A stretch of DNA of 64,000 bases from Rhizobium sp. CSW-27 (GCF_018760785.1 NZ_JAHHZO010000008.1:186001-250000), one strand, 5' to 3'; positions 1-9,925 are shown, counted from the first letter of the stretch. Numbers and translations are program-made. The notes: generated from the sequence alone by a model not told the origin.

Positions 1-843
1 GACAAGGGCGAGCACGTCAAGGAAGCGCTGCCGGCCATGCCGGTCGAGATCCTCGGCCTGTCTGGCACTCCGGCTGCCGGTGACAAGTTCGCCGTGGTCG
101 AGAACGAAGCCCGCGCCCGCGAGATCTCCGAGTATCGCCAGCGTCTGGCCCGCGACAAGGCGGCTGCCCGCCAGTCCGGTTCGCGCGGTTCGCTGGAACA
201 GATGATGAGCCAGCTGCAGACCTCCGGCATGAAGGAGTTCCCGCTGCTCATCAAGGGCGACGTGCAGGGCTCGATCGAAGCCATTGCCGGCGCGCTGGAA
301 AAGCTCGGCACCGACGAAGTGCGTGCCCGCATCGTCCATTCGGGCGTCGGCGGCGTGACGGAATCGGATATTTCGCTGGCCGAAGCCTCGAATGCCGCCA
401 TCATCGGCTTCAACGTGCGTGCCAATGCCCAGGCCCGCACGCTGGCCGAGCGCACCGGCACCGAAATCCGCTACTACAACATCATCTACGATCTGGTGGA
501 TGACGTGAAGGCAGCAATGTCGGGCCTGCTCTCGCCGGAACGCCGCGAAACCTTCCTCGGCAATGCCGAGATCCTCGAGGTGTTCAACATCACAAAGGTC
601 GGCAAGGTCGCCGGTTGCCGTGTCATCGAAGGCAAGGTGGAGCGCGGTGCAGGCGTGCGTCTGGTGCGCGACAACGTGGTCATCCACGAAGGCAAGCTCA
701 AGACGCTCAAGCGCTTCAAGGACGAAGTCTCCGAAGTGCCGGTCGGTCAGGAATGCGGCATGGCCTTCGAGAACTACGAAGACATCCGCGCCGGCGACAC
801 GATCGAGTGCTTCCGCGTGGAACACGTCACCCGTACGCTCTGA
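1..843 (+). CDS. infB: Translation initiation factor IF-2, C-terminal part
   Basis: The frame is open from base 1, so the gene is cut by the window edge; 280 residues remain. IF-2 is the GTPase that places initiator tRNA on the 30S subunit. The visible part covers the domains after the G domain: the region around [14 protein letters not shown], the linker, and the C-terminal initiator-tRNA-binding beta-barrels ([14 protein letters not shown], then [15 protein letters not shown]). The end RVEHVTRTL is intact. A strong hairpin terminator follows directly. In most alphaproteobacteria rbfA, truB, rpsO and pnp follow infB; here they lie 33 kb away on the other strand. Confidence 0.97.
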   Translation, partial: DKGEHVKEALPAMPVEILGLSGTPAAGDKFAVVENEARAREISEYRQRLARDKAAARQSGSRGSLEQMMSQLQTSGMKEFPLLIKGDVQGSIEAIAGALEKLGTDEVRARIVHSGVGGVTESDISLAEASNAAIIGFNVRANAQARTLAERTGTEIRYYNIIYDLVDDVKAAMSGLLSPERRETFLGNAEILEVFNITKVGKVAGCRVIEGKVERGAGVRLVRDNVVIHEGKLKTLKRFKDEVSEVPVGQECGMAFENYEDIRAGDTIECFRVEHVTRTL

Positions 844-1212
844 GGCACGGGACAGACCGAACAGAACCATCCAGCGCCGGGCCTTCGTGCCCGGCGTTTT
901 CGTGTGCGAGCACCGGTTTGTGCGGGCTGAGGCCGGGCGTGTTCAGCCGTGCCGGTCACGCCGGAAAGGCAATGCGTTCGCCCCAACTGCCGGCGCGCGC
1001 GACAATGCGACGCGGCCGAATCGGCAGACGCTCCGCCTTTTCGTGAAATTTCCGACACATTATTGTTGCCAACGGAAGTCAAGTTTACTATCGGGTAGGC
1101 CTTGAAGCACATGCGGCGACCTGGCCATGGATCGCAACGCGCCGCATTGTGAACCAGCCGGAAAGTGGCCTTGCGGCTGAGCGCCTGCCAGTGAAACCTC
1201 CGGAGTTTGCCC
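844..1212. other. Intergenic region between infB and exbB
   Basis: About 370 bases without a convincing gene. It holds the infB terminator (875-900) and a more AT-rich stretch near 1040-1095 that could carry the exbB promoter. I looked for an Irr box or RirA-type iron box and found no clear match. It is also the left candidate breakpoint of the proposed inversion. Confidence 0.6.
875..900 (+). terminator. Rho-independent terminator of infB
   Basis: Perfect 8-bp GC stem (CGCCGGGC / GCCCGGCG) with a six-base loop, followed by four T. It starts 31 bases after the infB stop codon, so infB is now the last gene of its transcript. Confidence 0.8.
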
Positions 1213-2439
<1,227 letters not shown>

Positions 2440-2442
2440 GCC

Positions 2443-2928
2443 ATGGCTGGCGGCATTCGCGAAGGCGGCGGCGACGACCTGCCGGAAAACCACGAGATCA
2501 ATGTCACGCCGTTCATCGACGTGATGCTCGTGCTGCTGATCATCTTCATGGTGGCCGCACCGCTGGCCACCGTGGATGTGAACGTGGACCTGCCGGCATC
2601 GACGGCCAAGCCCGCACAACGCCCCGACGAGCCGCTTTACCTGACGGTGAAGCAGGATCTGAGCCTCAATCTCGGCAACGATCCGGTGCTGCGCGAGCAG
2701 CTGGCGGCGACACTGGACCGCACCACCGCCGGCAACAAGGATACCCGCATCTTCCTGCGCGCCGACAAGTCCGTCGATTACGGGCAGTTCATGGAGGTCA
2801 TGAACCTGCTGCGGGACGCTGGCTATCTGAAGATCGCGCTGGTGGGACTTGAGACCGTGCCCGGCGCGGCACCGCCGCTGGCCGCACCCGCTGCCGGCCA
2901 GGGCGGCACGAGCGGAGCCACGCCATGA
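2443..2928 (+). CDS. exbD: TonB-system transport protein ExbD
   Basis: 161 residues. Single-span inner-membrane partner of ExbB. It has the short cytoplasmic N-terminus, the diagnostic NVTPFIDVMLVLLIIFMV membrane segment with the proton-relay Asp, and a periplasmic domain. It starts three bases after exbB, with GGAGAG at 2431-2436 as ribosome site, and its stop overlaps the tonB start (ATGA). Confidence 0.95.
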   Translation: MAGGIREGGGDDLPENHEINVTPFIDVMLVLLIIFMVAAPLATVDVNVDLPASTAKPAQRPDEPLYLTVKQDLSLNLGNDPVLREQLAATLDRTTAGNKDTRIFLRADKSVDYGQFMEVMNLLRDAGYLKIALVGLETVPGAAPPLAAPAAGQGGTSGATP

Positions 2929-3905
2929 CCCTTTCCATGCATCGCAGCAAGGCCGGCAGACTGGGCGAGGCCGCCCTTTGGACCGGCGCCGCCACCTTCG
3001 TGCTTGCGGCCCATATCGCGGCGGCGGCCGTGGCGCTGCGCGAACAGCCGATTGAAGCCTCCGATGCCGCTCCGCCGGCCGCCATCATGATCGAGCTTGC
3101 GCCCGAACCGGTGGCCGCGGCCACCGACGAGACGGTGGTGTCCGACGAACTTCAGGATTCGCAGGAAGTGAAGAGCGAAACCGCCGAACCGGTGGAAGAA
3201 CCGCCGCCGGAGCCGGTGGTGGAGCCGCTTCCCGACACGCCGCCGCCCGAAGAGGTGGTGGAGCAGAAGCCTCTGCCGCCGGAAGAGGTGGTCGAGGAGG
3301 CCGAGCCGCAGGAGCCGGTTCCCGAAGTCACCCAGACCATTCCGGAGGAACAGCCAGAGCAGCCGGAAGAGCCGGAGCCGGTGGATCCGGTGGTCGAGCA
3401 GCAGCTTGCCATGCTGGAAAATGTCGAGGTTCCGCTTCCCGTGGTCCGTCCGCCGGAACCGGAAGAGGTGAAGGAAGAGGCCCCGAAGCCGGAGCCGAAG
3501 AAGGTGGCACAGCGCGTGCCGCCGAAGCCGAAGCCACCTGCCGCCAAGGCCGCACAACAGGCCAAGGCGGAGGTGCAGCAGGCAGACCAGACCGCGGCGA
3601 CCCGCACCTCCGAAAGCCTGGCCGGTTCCTCCGTCTCGCCGGCGCGCTGGCAGGCGCGGCTGGCAGCCCATCTGGCCCGCCAGCGCGGCAAGTGCCCGGC
3701 CACCGGGCGCGGCAGCACGGCCTATGTGACCTTCCGTATAGACAATGGCGGCAATCTATCCGGCGTTTCGCTGTCACGCTCCTCCGGCTATGCCGATTTC
3801 GACAGCTACATGGTCGATCTGGTGCGCCGCGCCTCTCCCGTTCCGCCGCCGCCGGCCGGTATCGGCGACAAGGTGACCGTGCCGCTGGGCTACAAGAACT
3901 GCTGA
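2925..3905 (+). CDS. tonB: TonB family energy transducer
   Basis: 326 residues. It spans the periplasm to pass the ExbBD-derived force to outer-membrane receptors for siderophores, heme or cobalamin. It has an N-terminal anchor (about residues 12-40), a very long Pro/Glu/Val-rich region (about 50-200) and a C-terminal TonB domain (about 235-326) with VTFRIDNGGNLSGVSLSRSS and a final Cys. Its start overlaps the exbD stop by ATGA, showing translational coupling. No receptor gene lies nearby, so the substrate is unknown. Confidence 0.93.
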   Translation: MTLSMHRSKAGRLGEAALWTGAATFVLAAHIAAAAVALREQPIEASDAAPPAAIMIELAPEPVAAATDETVVSDELQDSQEVKSETAEPVEEPPPEPVVEPLPDTPPPEEVVEQKPLPPEEVVEEAEPQEPVPEVTQTIPEEQPEQPEEPEPVDPVVEQQLAMLENVEVPLPVVRPPEPEEVKEEAPKPEPKKVAQRVPPKPKPPAAKAAQQAKAEVQQADQTAATRTSESLAGSSVSPARWQARLAAHLARQRGKCPATGRGSTAYVTFRIDNGGNLSGVSLSRSSGYADFDSYMVDLVRRASPVPPPPAGIGDKVTVPLGYKNC

Positions 3906-4160
3906 GACGGCTCGCTCCGCGCCGGACGGGGCACGCCACTGCCCGGTCTGCGGGTCTCATCCCGCCGCAAAGCACGCCCTCCGGCAAAGCCTGCGGCGGT
4001 CGGCGATTTCCGGCCCGGCCGGAGCGCCCCCTTCACGCCCGACAGGCGTCTTTCGGGCGAAAAGCGATTTCGCAATCGCGGACGATGCTGTAGAGGGAAA
4101 GCGATGCGGCCGACCGTTGCTGGGCAGCGGAAAGCCGTCCCGCCGCAGGATACCCGCCCC

Positions 4161-5150
4161 ATGCACATCAGCCTTGCCGATCTCGAAGCCCGCATTGCCG
4201 CCGTCTTCGAAGCCAATGGCGTAACCGCCGTCACCGCCCTTTCCGTTGCCCGCGCCCTGGTGGCCGCAGAGGCCGCCGGCCAGTCCGGACACGGGCTGCG
4301 CCGCGTCCTCGCCTATGTTGCCCAGGTGCGCAGCGGCAAGGTGGACGGGCAGGCCGTGCCCCGGGCGAGACGCACGCGGCCGGGTATGCTCGCCATCGAT
4401 GCCGCCTTCGGCTTTGCCTATCCGGCGCTCGATCTTTGCGTGACGGAGCTTGCCCCGCTGGCGCGGCAGCAGGGCATTGCCGCCGCCGCCATTCACCGCT
4501 CGCATCATGCCGGCGTGATGGCGCTGACCGTGGAGCGCTTTGCCGAACAGGGTCTGGTGGCGATGATGTTTGCCAATGCCCCGGCCTCGATGGCGCCCTG
4601 GGGCGGCAGGCGGCCGCTTTACGGCACCAATCCGATTGCCTTTGCCGTGCCGGTGGCGGGCGAAGAACCGATCGTCATCGATCTGGCACTTTCCAAGGTG
4701 GCGCGCGGCAAGGTGATGGCCGCGCAACAGAAGGGCGTCGCGATCCCCGACGACTGGGCGCTGGATATCGACGGCCGGCCGACCACCGATCCCGATGCAG
4801 CACTGAAGGGCACCATGGCGCCCGCCGGTGGCGCCAAGGGCGCCGCCCTTGCCTTCATGGTGGAGGCTCTGTCGGCAGCGCTGGCAGGCGCGTTGTTCTC
4901 CTACGAGGCAAGCTCCCTGTTCGACGACAAGGGGCCGCCGCCCGCGCTCGGCCAGTATCTCATCGCCATCGATCCGGATGCGGCAACGGGCGGCGGCACG
5001 GCCGAGCGGCTGGCAATGCTCGCTGCCGAAATGGGTCGGGAAGAGGGCGTGCGCCTGCCCGGCCGGCGTGGCCGCAGCCTCAGGCGGATGGCGGCCGAGG
5101 AGGGCCTGAGCGTCGAGGACAGGGTGATGGCGGACATCGACGCCCTCTGA
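4161..5150 (+). CDS. Ldh2/malate-L-lactate dehydrogenase family oxidoreductase
   Basis: 329 residues, usual family length. These NAD(P)-dependent enzymes (YlbC/YiaK type) reduce 2-oxoacids or cyclic imines; the substrate cannot be read from sequence. Family landmarks are GQSGHGLRRVLAYV near the start, the HRSHHAGVMAL segment, GTNPIAFAVPV and the PAGGAKGAALAFMVEAL segment. The start at 4161 matches the usual N-terminus (M-ISLADLE). An ATG at 4104 has a better ribosome site (GAGGG at 4093-4097) and would add 19 unusual residues, so the start is not settled. A second family member lies at 35929-37011. Confidence 0.85.
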   Translation: MHISLADLEARIAAVFEANGVTAVTALSVARALVAAEAAGQSGHGLRRVLAYVAQVRSGKVDGQAVPRARRTRPGMLAIDAAFGFAYPALDLCVTELAPLARQQGIAAAAIHRSHHAGVMALTVERFAEQGLVAMMFANAPASMAPWGGRRPLYGTNPIAFAVPVAGEEPIVIDLALSKVARGKVMAAQQKGVAIPDDWALDIDGRPTTDPDAALKGTMAPAGGAKGAALAFMVEALSAALAGALFSYEASSLFDDKGPPPALGQYLIAIDPDAATGGGTAERLAMLAAEMGREEGVRLPGRRGRSLRRMAAEEGLSVEDRVMADIDAL

Positions 5151-5193
5151 CCCGCAGCCTGGCAGGCGCCACCCGCGCCGGTCTCCGTTTCGG

Positions 5194-5216
5194 CTGCGCA
5201 GTTTTCAGCTGCGCAG
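5194..5216. terminator. Hairpin between convergent genes
   Basis: Two copies of the self-complementary octamer CTGCGCAG (5194-5201 and 5209-5216) separated by seven T-rich bases. It lies between the convergent dehydrogenase and ABC permease genes and overlaps the permease stop codon, so it probably acts as a two-way terminator. Confidence 0.5.
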
Positions 5217-6641
5217 GGCCTGCGCCGGCGACTGCCGATAGGCCATCAGCGCCGGAATGGCGGCAAACACCATGCCGGTGGCGAGCAGGATCAGCGCCAT
5301 TGCGCCATCCCCGGCGGCAAATTCCACCGGCAGGATCACGCCGGTCTGGCGGGTAAAGGCATCGCCGATCAACCGGGCAGCGAGATAGCCGCCGCCAAAG
5401 CCGAGCGCAATGCCCATCAGCACCAGCACGAGCAGCTCGCTCCAGACGATGCCGAACACCGCCAGACGCGGGGCACCGAAGGCCCGCAGCGCGCCGATCT
5501 GCCGCCGCCGCTGTGTCACGTGAATCACGCTCACCAGCAGCAGGGCCGCCGCAACCAGCGCCTGCGATCCGGCCGCCACGGCCGAGAGCACCATCTTGGC
5601 ATCGCCGAGCGTCCCGTAAAGCCGCGTCAGCACTTCGCCGGGAAACACCGCAAGCGTGCCGGCCGTGCGGTACTCCTGGCGCAGGCGGTAGGCATCGGCG
5701 ATCGTCTTCGGTTTCACGAGAATGGCCGGCAGGCCGGGCGCCTCGTCGGTGAAGACCTCGTTGAGTGCCGCATCGGGATCGATATGGCCGTGGTGATGAC
5801 CATCCTCGTCATGGTCATCCGCGCCATGCTCGCCCTCGCCATCATGATCGTGATCCGCCGGAACGGCTGACGGAGGAGCAGCATCGCTTGGCGCTCCAAC
5901 ATCGGAAACCTGCTGAACCGCCGGCACCGAGGCTCCCTCGTCTTCATGATGATCGTGGCCATGCGCTTCTGCAGCGTGATGATCCTCATCATGATGGCCC
6001 TCATGGTCCTCGTCATGATCTTCATCGTGATGATCGTGGCCAAGGCCGTGGATGTGCCAGACGGCCTGCACGGGCACCAGAATGGCGCGATCCCACGGTG
6101 TGCCGGTGGGTTTGACGCGACCGACGACCCGGTAGGTGATTTCCGTATGCGTTTCCCCGCCGGTTTCGGCCGTGCCATGCATCGGCTTGATCTCGGCCCC
6201 GAGCGGCAAATGGACCGCGGCCCCGACGATCGCTTCCCCTTCATGGGCAAACAAGCCGCCTTCGGCAAAGCCAGCCGTGGTTCCCTTTACTAGCGCTGTC
6301 GTGGTGCCGACGAGCGGATAGCCCATGAAGCTATCGCCGAAGCCGACCGGCGCGGCCCAGGCGACGCGCGGATCGGTGGCGAGCTTCGCCAGGACGCTGC
6401 CGGGCACCAAAGGCAATGGCGAGGGCTGCAGAAAGACGGAGGACAGAACGAGCTGCGTTTCGCTACCGGCTGCTCCCACCACCAGATCGAAGCGCTCGGC
6501 GGCGCGGGCGCTGCCGAGCCGCAGGGCGCGCTCCTGCAGGGTGACGGCCACGCCAAGCGCGGTTGCCAGCGCAACCAGCAAGACCAGAACAAAGGCGCCG
6601 AGCCAGAGCCGGCGCAGATCGGCCAGAACGAAGGAAATCAT
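5205..6641 (-). CDS. ABC transporter permease of the FtsX/MacB type with a His-rich loop
   Basis: 478 residues. Inner-membrane permease with an N-terminal membrane segment (about 12-35), a large periplasmic part, and three C-terminal segments (about 350-475) typical of FtsX-like permeases. A periplasmic stretch at about residues 195-291 holds more than 20 His with many Asp and Glu, in runs such as GHDHHDED and DGHHHGHID, suggesting binding of a transition metal such as zinc. Its start overlaps the ATPase stop (ATGA), so the two are coupled. Relatives in other proteobacteria sit in metal-related clusters. Substrate and direction of transport are inferred, not shown. Confidence 0.87.
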   Translation of the reverse strand: MISFVLADLRRLWLGAFVLVLLVALATALGVAVTLQERALRLGSARAAERFDLVVGAAGSETQLVLSSVFLQPSPLPLVPGSVLAKLATDPRVAWAAPVGFGDSFMGYPLVGTTTALVKGTTAGFAEGGLFAHEGEAIVGAAVHLPLGAEIKPMHGTAETGGETHTEITYRVVGRVKPTGTPWDRAILVPVQAVWHIHGLGHDHHDEDHDEDHEGHHDEDHHAAEAHGHDHHEDEGASVPAVQQVSDVGAPSDAAPPSAVPADHDHDGEGEHGADDHDEDGHHHGHIDPDAALNEVFTDEAPGLPAILVKPKTIADAYRLRQEYRTAGTLAVFPGEVLTRLYGTLGDAKMVLSAVAAGSQALVAAALLLVSVIHVTQRRRQIGALRAFGAPRLAVFGIVWSELLVLVLMGIALGFGGGYLAARLIGDAFTRQTGVILPVEFAAGDGAMALILLATGMVFAAIPALMAYRQSPAQALRS

Positions 6642-7327
6642 GCCGCCACCTCTGCTGCTGCGCTGTCGGTCACGATGCGACCGGCGGCCAGCGCCAGGCG
6701 CCGGTCGAGGCGCTCGATCAGCCGCGGGTCATGCGAGGCGACGATCAGCGTCGAGCCGGTCTCTGTCGCCACCTCCAGCAGAAGATCGCCGACCGCCGCA
6801 CCGCTCTCGACGTCGAGGCTTGCGGTCGGCTCGTCCGCCACGATAACGCCCGGCTGGCGCAGCAGGGCACGCGCGATCGCCACCCGCTGCATTTCGCCGC
6901 GCGACATGGTCTCGACGCGCTGGCTTGGCCGCGCAAGCCCGACCCGCGCGAGAAGGTCCTGAGCGCGCGCGACGGTTGCCGCATCGGCAGCCCCGGCCAG
7001 ACGGGCGGGCAACAGCACATTGGCCAGCGCGGTGAGCCCCGCAAACAGATGGAAATCCTGCATGACGAGCCCGACATTCTGCGCACGCCAGCGGTCGCGG
7101 CCGCTTTCGGAGAGCGGCGCGATGTCGGAACCGTTCCACAGCACACGGCCCTGGCGCACGCGTTCAAGACCGCTCACGATGTTGAGAAGCGTGCTCTTGC
7201 CGGAGCCGGAGCCGCCGGTCACGGCGAGATGCTGGCCGGAAGGGACGTCGAGCCGATCGATGACGAGCACCGGCTGCTGCAGGTCAGGCACGCGCACGAC
7301 GAGATTTTCGATGGAGAGGCTCAGCAT
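6638..7327 (-). CDS. ABC transporter ATP-binding protein (LolD/MacB-like)
   Basis: 229 residues. It has the Walker A motif GGSGSGKST, the Q-loop region, the ABC signature MSRGEMQRVAIARALL, the Walker B VIVADEPTASLD and a switch His in VASHDPRLI. It drives the permease encoded directly downstream, with a 4-base overlap. The start at 7327 gives the normal N-terminus MLSLSIENLVV and lies one base after the stop of the upstream exported protein gene. A start at 7351 would overlap that gene by 23 bases and seems less likely. Confidence 0.93.
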   Translation of the reverse strand: MLSLSIENLVVRVPDLQQPVLVIDRLDVPSGQHLAVTGGSGSGKSTLLNIVSGLERVRQGRVLWNGSDIAPLSESGRDRWRAQNVGLVMQDFHLFAGLTALANVLLPARLAGAADAATVARAQDLLARVGLARPSQRVETMSRGEMQRVAIARALLRQPGVIVADEPTASLDVESGAAVGDLLLEVATETGSTLIVASHDPRLIERLDRRLALAAGRIVTDSAAAEVAA

Positions 7328-7328
7328 G

Positions 7329-7799
7329 TCACACCGCAGCATAACGAGCATCGCGCAACCGCAGCAGGCTCACGAATCCCGTCTCCGGGTCTGTCCATGA
7401 GCCGGTTTCGAGACGGCCGGTCACCTCGATCGTCTGGTTCGCCTGGGTGAAGGTCTGGCGGGCCGAGAGATAGACCACCACGATATTGTCCGGCCAGTCG
7501 GCATCCGACGAGCAGAAGGGGCAGAGGGACATGGGGATCTCGGTCAGCACGAAGAAGGCCGCTTCGGCCTTGAGCGGTGGCGCCATGAAGCCGCGCATGG
7601 AGACGGATTTACCCTCGAGCGCCTTTGTCTTTTCCGAAAACTGGAGGCCGAGCGGCGTGACCTTGCCATAGAGTTCGTCGAAGCCGAGCATGCTCGCGGC
7701 AGCTGCGACGGGACGGACAGTCAGCAGCGGGGGCGCTGCCATCGCCATGCCTGCCAGGAACAGGCGGCGCGAAACCGGATGCTGCAGGAGGGTCATCAT
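7329..7799 (-). CDS. Tat-exported CxxC protein, DUF3299-like
   Basis: 156 residues. The N-terminus HPVSRRLFLAGMAMAAPP is a twin-arginine signal peptide, so the folded protein probably reaches the periplasm. The mature part has a beta-rich domain with KSVSMRGFMAPP and a CPFCSSDADWP motif that could bind metal or be redox-active. It resembles the DUF3299 family by eye; no search was possible. The ATG at 7799 (or 7796) follows a strong ribosome site AAGGAAGGAG. It precedes the ATPase and permease genes in what looks like a three-gene metal-linked operon. Confidence 0.75.
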   Translation of the reverse strand: MMTLLQHPVSRRLFLAGMAMAAPPLLTVRPVAAAASMLGFDELYGKVTPLGLQFSEKTKALEGKSVSMRGFMAPPLKAEAAFFVLTEIPMSLCPFCSSDADWPDNIVVVYLSARQTFTQANQTIEVTGRLETGSWTDPETGFVSLLRLRDARYAAV

Positions 7800-7823
7800 G
7801 TCGGCATCTCCTTCCTTGAACGC

Positions 7824-7850
7824 TTCCACCCGCCGGGACGGCGGGTGGAA
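7824..7850 (-). terminator. Strong hairpin downstream of the alkaline phosphatase gene
   Basis: Perfect 12-bp stem (TTCCACCCGCCG at 7824-7835 with its complement at 7839-7850) and a three-base loop, 55 bases past the phosphatase stop codon. No clear T run follows on the minus strand. It may terminate part of the transcription or protect the 3' end of the phosphatase mRNA. Confidence 0.5.
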
Positions 7851-7904
7851 TTTCGCCTGGTCGTCAAGGCCGGATCTTTCGACCCGGCCCGGGCATGGCG
7901 ATGC

Positions 7905-9644
7905 TTACCTTGCGCCGAGCGCGAAGGTATCGACCAGCACCTTGTAGATGTCGCTTTCTTCCATGTAGCCCTTGAAGCCTTCCGAACCGGGGCCTGTGGC
8001 CTGCAGAACGACATCGTCGACAGCGTGGACTGCGGTGTCGGCAGAACGCGGCAGGTTGCCTTCGCGGAAGACGGCGCCCGGAACGTTCTTGTAGGCTTCG
8101 TTGGCGACGTACTGCTTCTTCTCGTTCTGAACGGACGGCTCGAACGGGCCGTCCATCTTCGGACGCCAGGTTTCGTAATAGTCCGGGAAGTTCGAGGAGA
8201 AGACGGCCAGGCGACGCGACACGTCAACCTTGTCCGGATAGCCGTCGCCATCCTTGTCTTCATAGTTCGGGAAGCCGGCATCGGCATAGGTGCCGACCTT
8301 TTCGCGCATCTCGGTGCCCGGCTTGTCGTCATCGATGGTGCCGATGATCGAGACGCCGTGGGTGTGGTCGCCGGTGACGACGATCAGCGTGTCCGGGTTG
8401 TTCTTCAGGAATTCAAGACCAAGGCCGATCGCCTGGTCGAATTCGATGGTTTCATACATGGCGCGGTCCCAGTCCATCGGGTGGGACATCTTGTCGATCG
8501 AAGCGCCTTCCACCATCAGGAAAAAGCCTTCCGGGTTCTTCGACAGCTTGTCGAGGGCGGCCTTGGTCATGTCGACGAGGCCCGGCTGGTTCGGGAACTT
8601 CTCGACCGTGCCCTTCTTCAGCTGCTGGCGGTCAAGCACGGTGTCCATGTTGCCGGTGTGGAAGAGACCGAGAACCTTGTCGCCGTCAGCCTTGGCCAGT
8701 TCGTCCTTGGTGGTGGCCAGCGTGTAGCCGGCGTCCTTGAACAGGGCGATGAAATCCTTGTCGTCCTTGCGCTTGGAACCGGCAACGGACTTGGGGAGGA
8801 AATAGGCGGAGCCGCCGCCGAGGATGACCTCCGGCTTTACGTCGTAGAACATGCCGGCGATTTCCGCCTTGTCGCCGCGGGCGCGGGTGTGGGAGACGAC
8901 GGCAGCCGGCGTTGCGTCTTCGATTTCGGCATTGGAGACGACGCCGATCGACTTTTTCGTCGTGCGGCGCAGCGCTTCGGCAATGGTCTCGACCTTCGGA
9001 TCGTCCAGCGTGTTCGGCGTGCGGTCGGCATAAACGCCAAGCGCGTTCACGGCCGTCTTGTGGCCTGTCATGTAGGCCGACATGGTGTTGGCGCTGTCGG
9101 TGGCGATCGCATTGGTGGAGGAGGTGCCGACGAAGGCCATCCGGTCCAGCACATCCATGTTGAGGTGGCCATTGGCCTTGCCCTCGGTCATGCCCTTGGA
9201 CATGATGCGGGCGCCGGTGCGGTGCGCAACCGAGAGGCCGTCGCCGAGGAAGAAGATGATGTTCCTGGCCTTCGGGGTGGCCTGGGTGCCATAGACGTTC
9301 CAGGTGACGCTCTTCTTCTCGTCACCGGCGGAGACTTCCACCTTGTAGTCGCCGGCCTTGGCGATCTTGACGCCGCGCAGCAGAACGGCCGAGCCAAGAA
9401 CCTTGTCTTCCTTGCCCTTTTCTTCGGCAATGAAGCTGGCTTCGGCGCCGAGAACGGCCTTGTAGTCCTGGCCGTTGACGGTGATCTTGACGTCTTCCGG
9501 CTTCACGACCGACTTGAACTCGACCTTGAAGTCGAAGGGCGACCCCGTGAGGATGGTGGCGCGATCAAGCGGATAGACGGTCGCGGCCTGGGCACCGGTA
9601 ACGAGTGCCGTGGTTGCGACGAGGGCAGCAAGGAGAGTGCGCAT
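7905..9644 (-). CDS. Exported alkaline phosphatase
   Basis: 579 residues. It releases phosphate from organic monoesters in the periplasm. The Sec signal peptide ends about residue 20 (LVTGAQA/ATV). About residues 21-120 form an extra beta-rich domain, followed by the PF00245-type catalytic core: RNIIFFLGDGLS (metal-binding Asp), ATDSANTMSAYMTG with the Ser nucleophile, VEGASIDKMSH and VTGDHTHGVS with metal ligands. DKDGDGYPD near residue 466 looks like a calcium loop. A weak TGTCAT element lies upstream (reverse complement at 9696-9701), but no full Pho box was seen. Confidence 0.93.
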   Translation of the reverse strand: MRTLLAALVATTALVTGAQAATVYPLDRATILTGSPFDFKVEFKSVVKPEDVKITVNGQDYKAVLGAEASFIAEEKGKEDKVLGSAVLLRGVKIAKAGDYKVEVSAGDEKKSVTWNVYGTQATPKARNIIFFLGDGLSVAHRTGARIMSKGMTEGKANGHLNMDVLDRMAFVGTSSTNAIATDSANTMSAYMTGHKTAVNALGVYADRTPNTLDDPKVETIAEALRRTTKKSIGVVSNAEIEDATPAAVVSHTRARGDKAEIAGMFYDVKPEVILGGGSAYFLPKSVAGSKRKDDKDFIALFKDAGYTLATTKDELAKADGDKVLGLFHTGNMDTVLDRQQLKKGTVEKFPNQPGLVDMTKAALDKLSKNPEGFFLMVEGASIDKMSHPMDWDRAMYETIEFDQAIGLGLEFLKNNPDTLIVVTGDHTHGVSIIGTIDDDKPGTEMREKVGTYADAGFPNYEDKDGDGYPDKVDVSRRLAVFSSNFPDYYETWRPKMDGPFEPSVQNEKKQYVANEAYKNVPGAVFREGNLPRSADTAVHAVDDVVLQATGPGSEGFKGYMEESDIYKVLVDTFALGAR

Positions 9645-9767
9645 GGTTGCCTCGAAACGTGTGTGTTGGTCACGTTCCGGCTATAATCACGCGCGATGAC
9701 ATTCGCGTGAAACAGAAATCCCTAAAACAACCCTTGATACGTTATACAGTTACGAATCCTGAAACGC

Positions 9768-9890
9768 AAAAAGCCTGCCGCGGGAGGAGGTGCGGCAGGC
9801 TTTTAAACTTGATCGGCAATTGGGAGGAGGAGGAGGTTGCCGATCTTTTCGTCGCGACGCTGGGAGGAGGAGGAGTGCGTCGCTTCGATG
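9768..9890 (-). ncRNA. Alpha-r14 / cuckoo-type small RNA with three anti-SD hairpins
   Basis: On the minus strand three consecutive stem-loops each expose a CCUCCUCCC-type loop: stem GCGACGC (arms 9854-9860 and 9877-9883), stem GATCGGCAA (9811-9819 and 9837-9845) and stem GCCTGCCGC (9773-9781 and 9792-9800). The last is followed by five U and is a Rho-independent terminator. A sigma70-like promoter lies just upstream, giving a transcript of about 123 nt. Triple anti-Shine-Dalgarno loops are the hallmark of the rhizobial alpha-r14 family (Smr14C2/NfeR1 in Sinorhizobium meliloti), trans-acting repressors of translation. The family call is by pattern; the transcript is inferred. Confidence 0.88.
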
Positions 9891-9896
9891 CTTGAC

Positions 9897-9925
9897 ATAT
9901 AGGTGAGGCCGATGATTCCAACAAG
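9897..9925 (-). promoter_or_regulatory. Sigma70-like promoter of the alpha-r14-like sRNA
   Basis: Minus strand: -35 CTTGTT (9920-9925), a spacer of exactly 17 bases, -10 CTATAT (9897-9902). This matches the rhizobial housekeeping consensus CTTGAC-N17-CTATAT at 10 of 12 positions. Transcription would start near 9890, just ahead of the first hairpin. Confidence 0.75.

Noticed and set aside
844..1212. Irr or RirA iron box ahead of exbB
   Set aside because: No sequence close to the published boxes was seen.
9661..9720. Pho box upstream of the alkaline phosphatase
   Set aside because: A TGTCAT element is present on the minus strand, but the two half-sites are 13 rather than 11 bases apart and the first is poor.
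9781..9875. Plus-strand GGGAGGAGGAGG repeats as a minisatellite or a set of ribosome sites
   Set aside because: Each copy sits in the loop of a distinct perfect hairpin, and the opposite strand has a promoter and a terminator, which fits an anti-SD sRNA much better.
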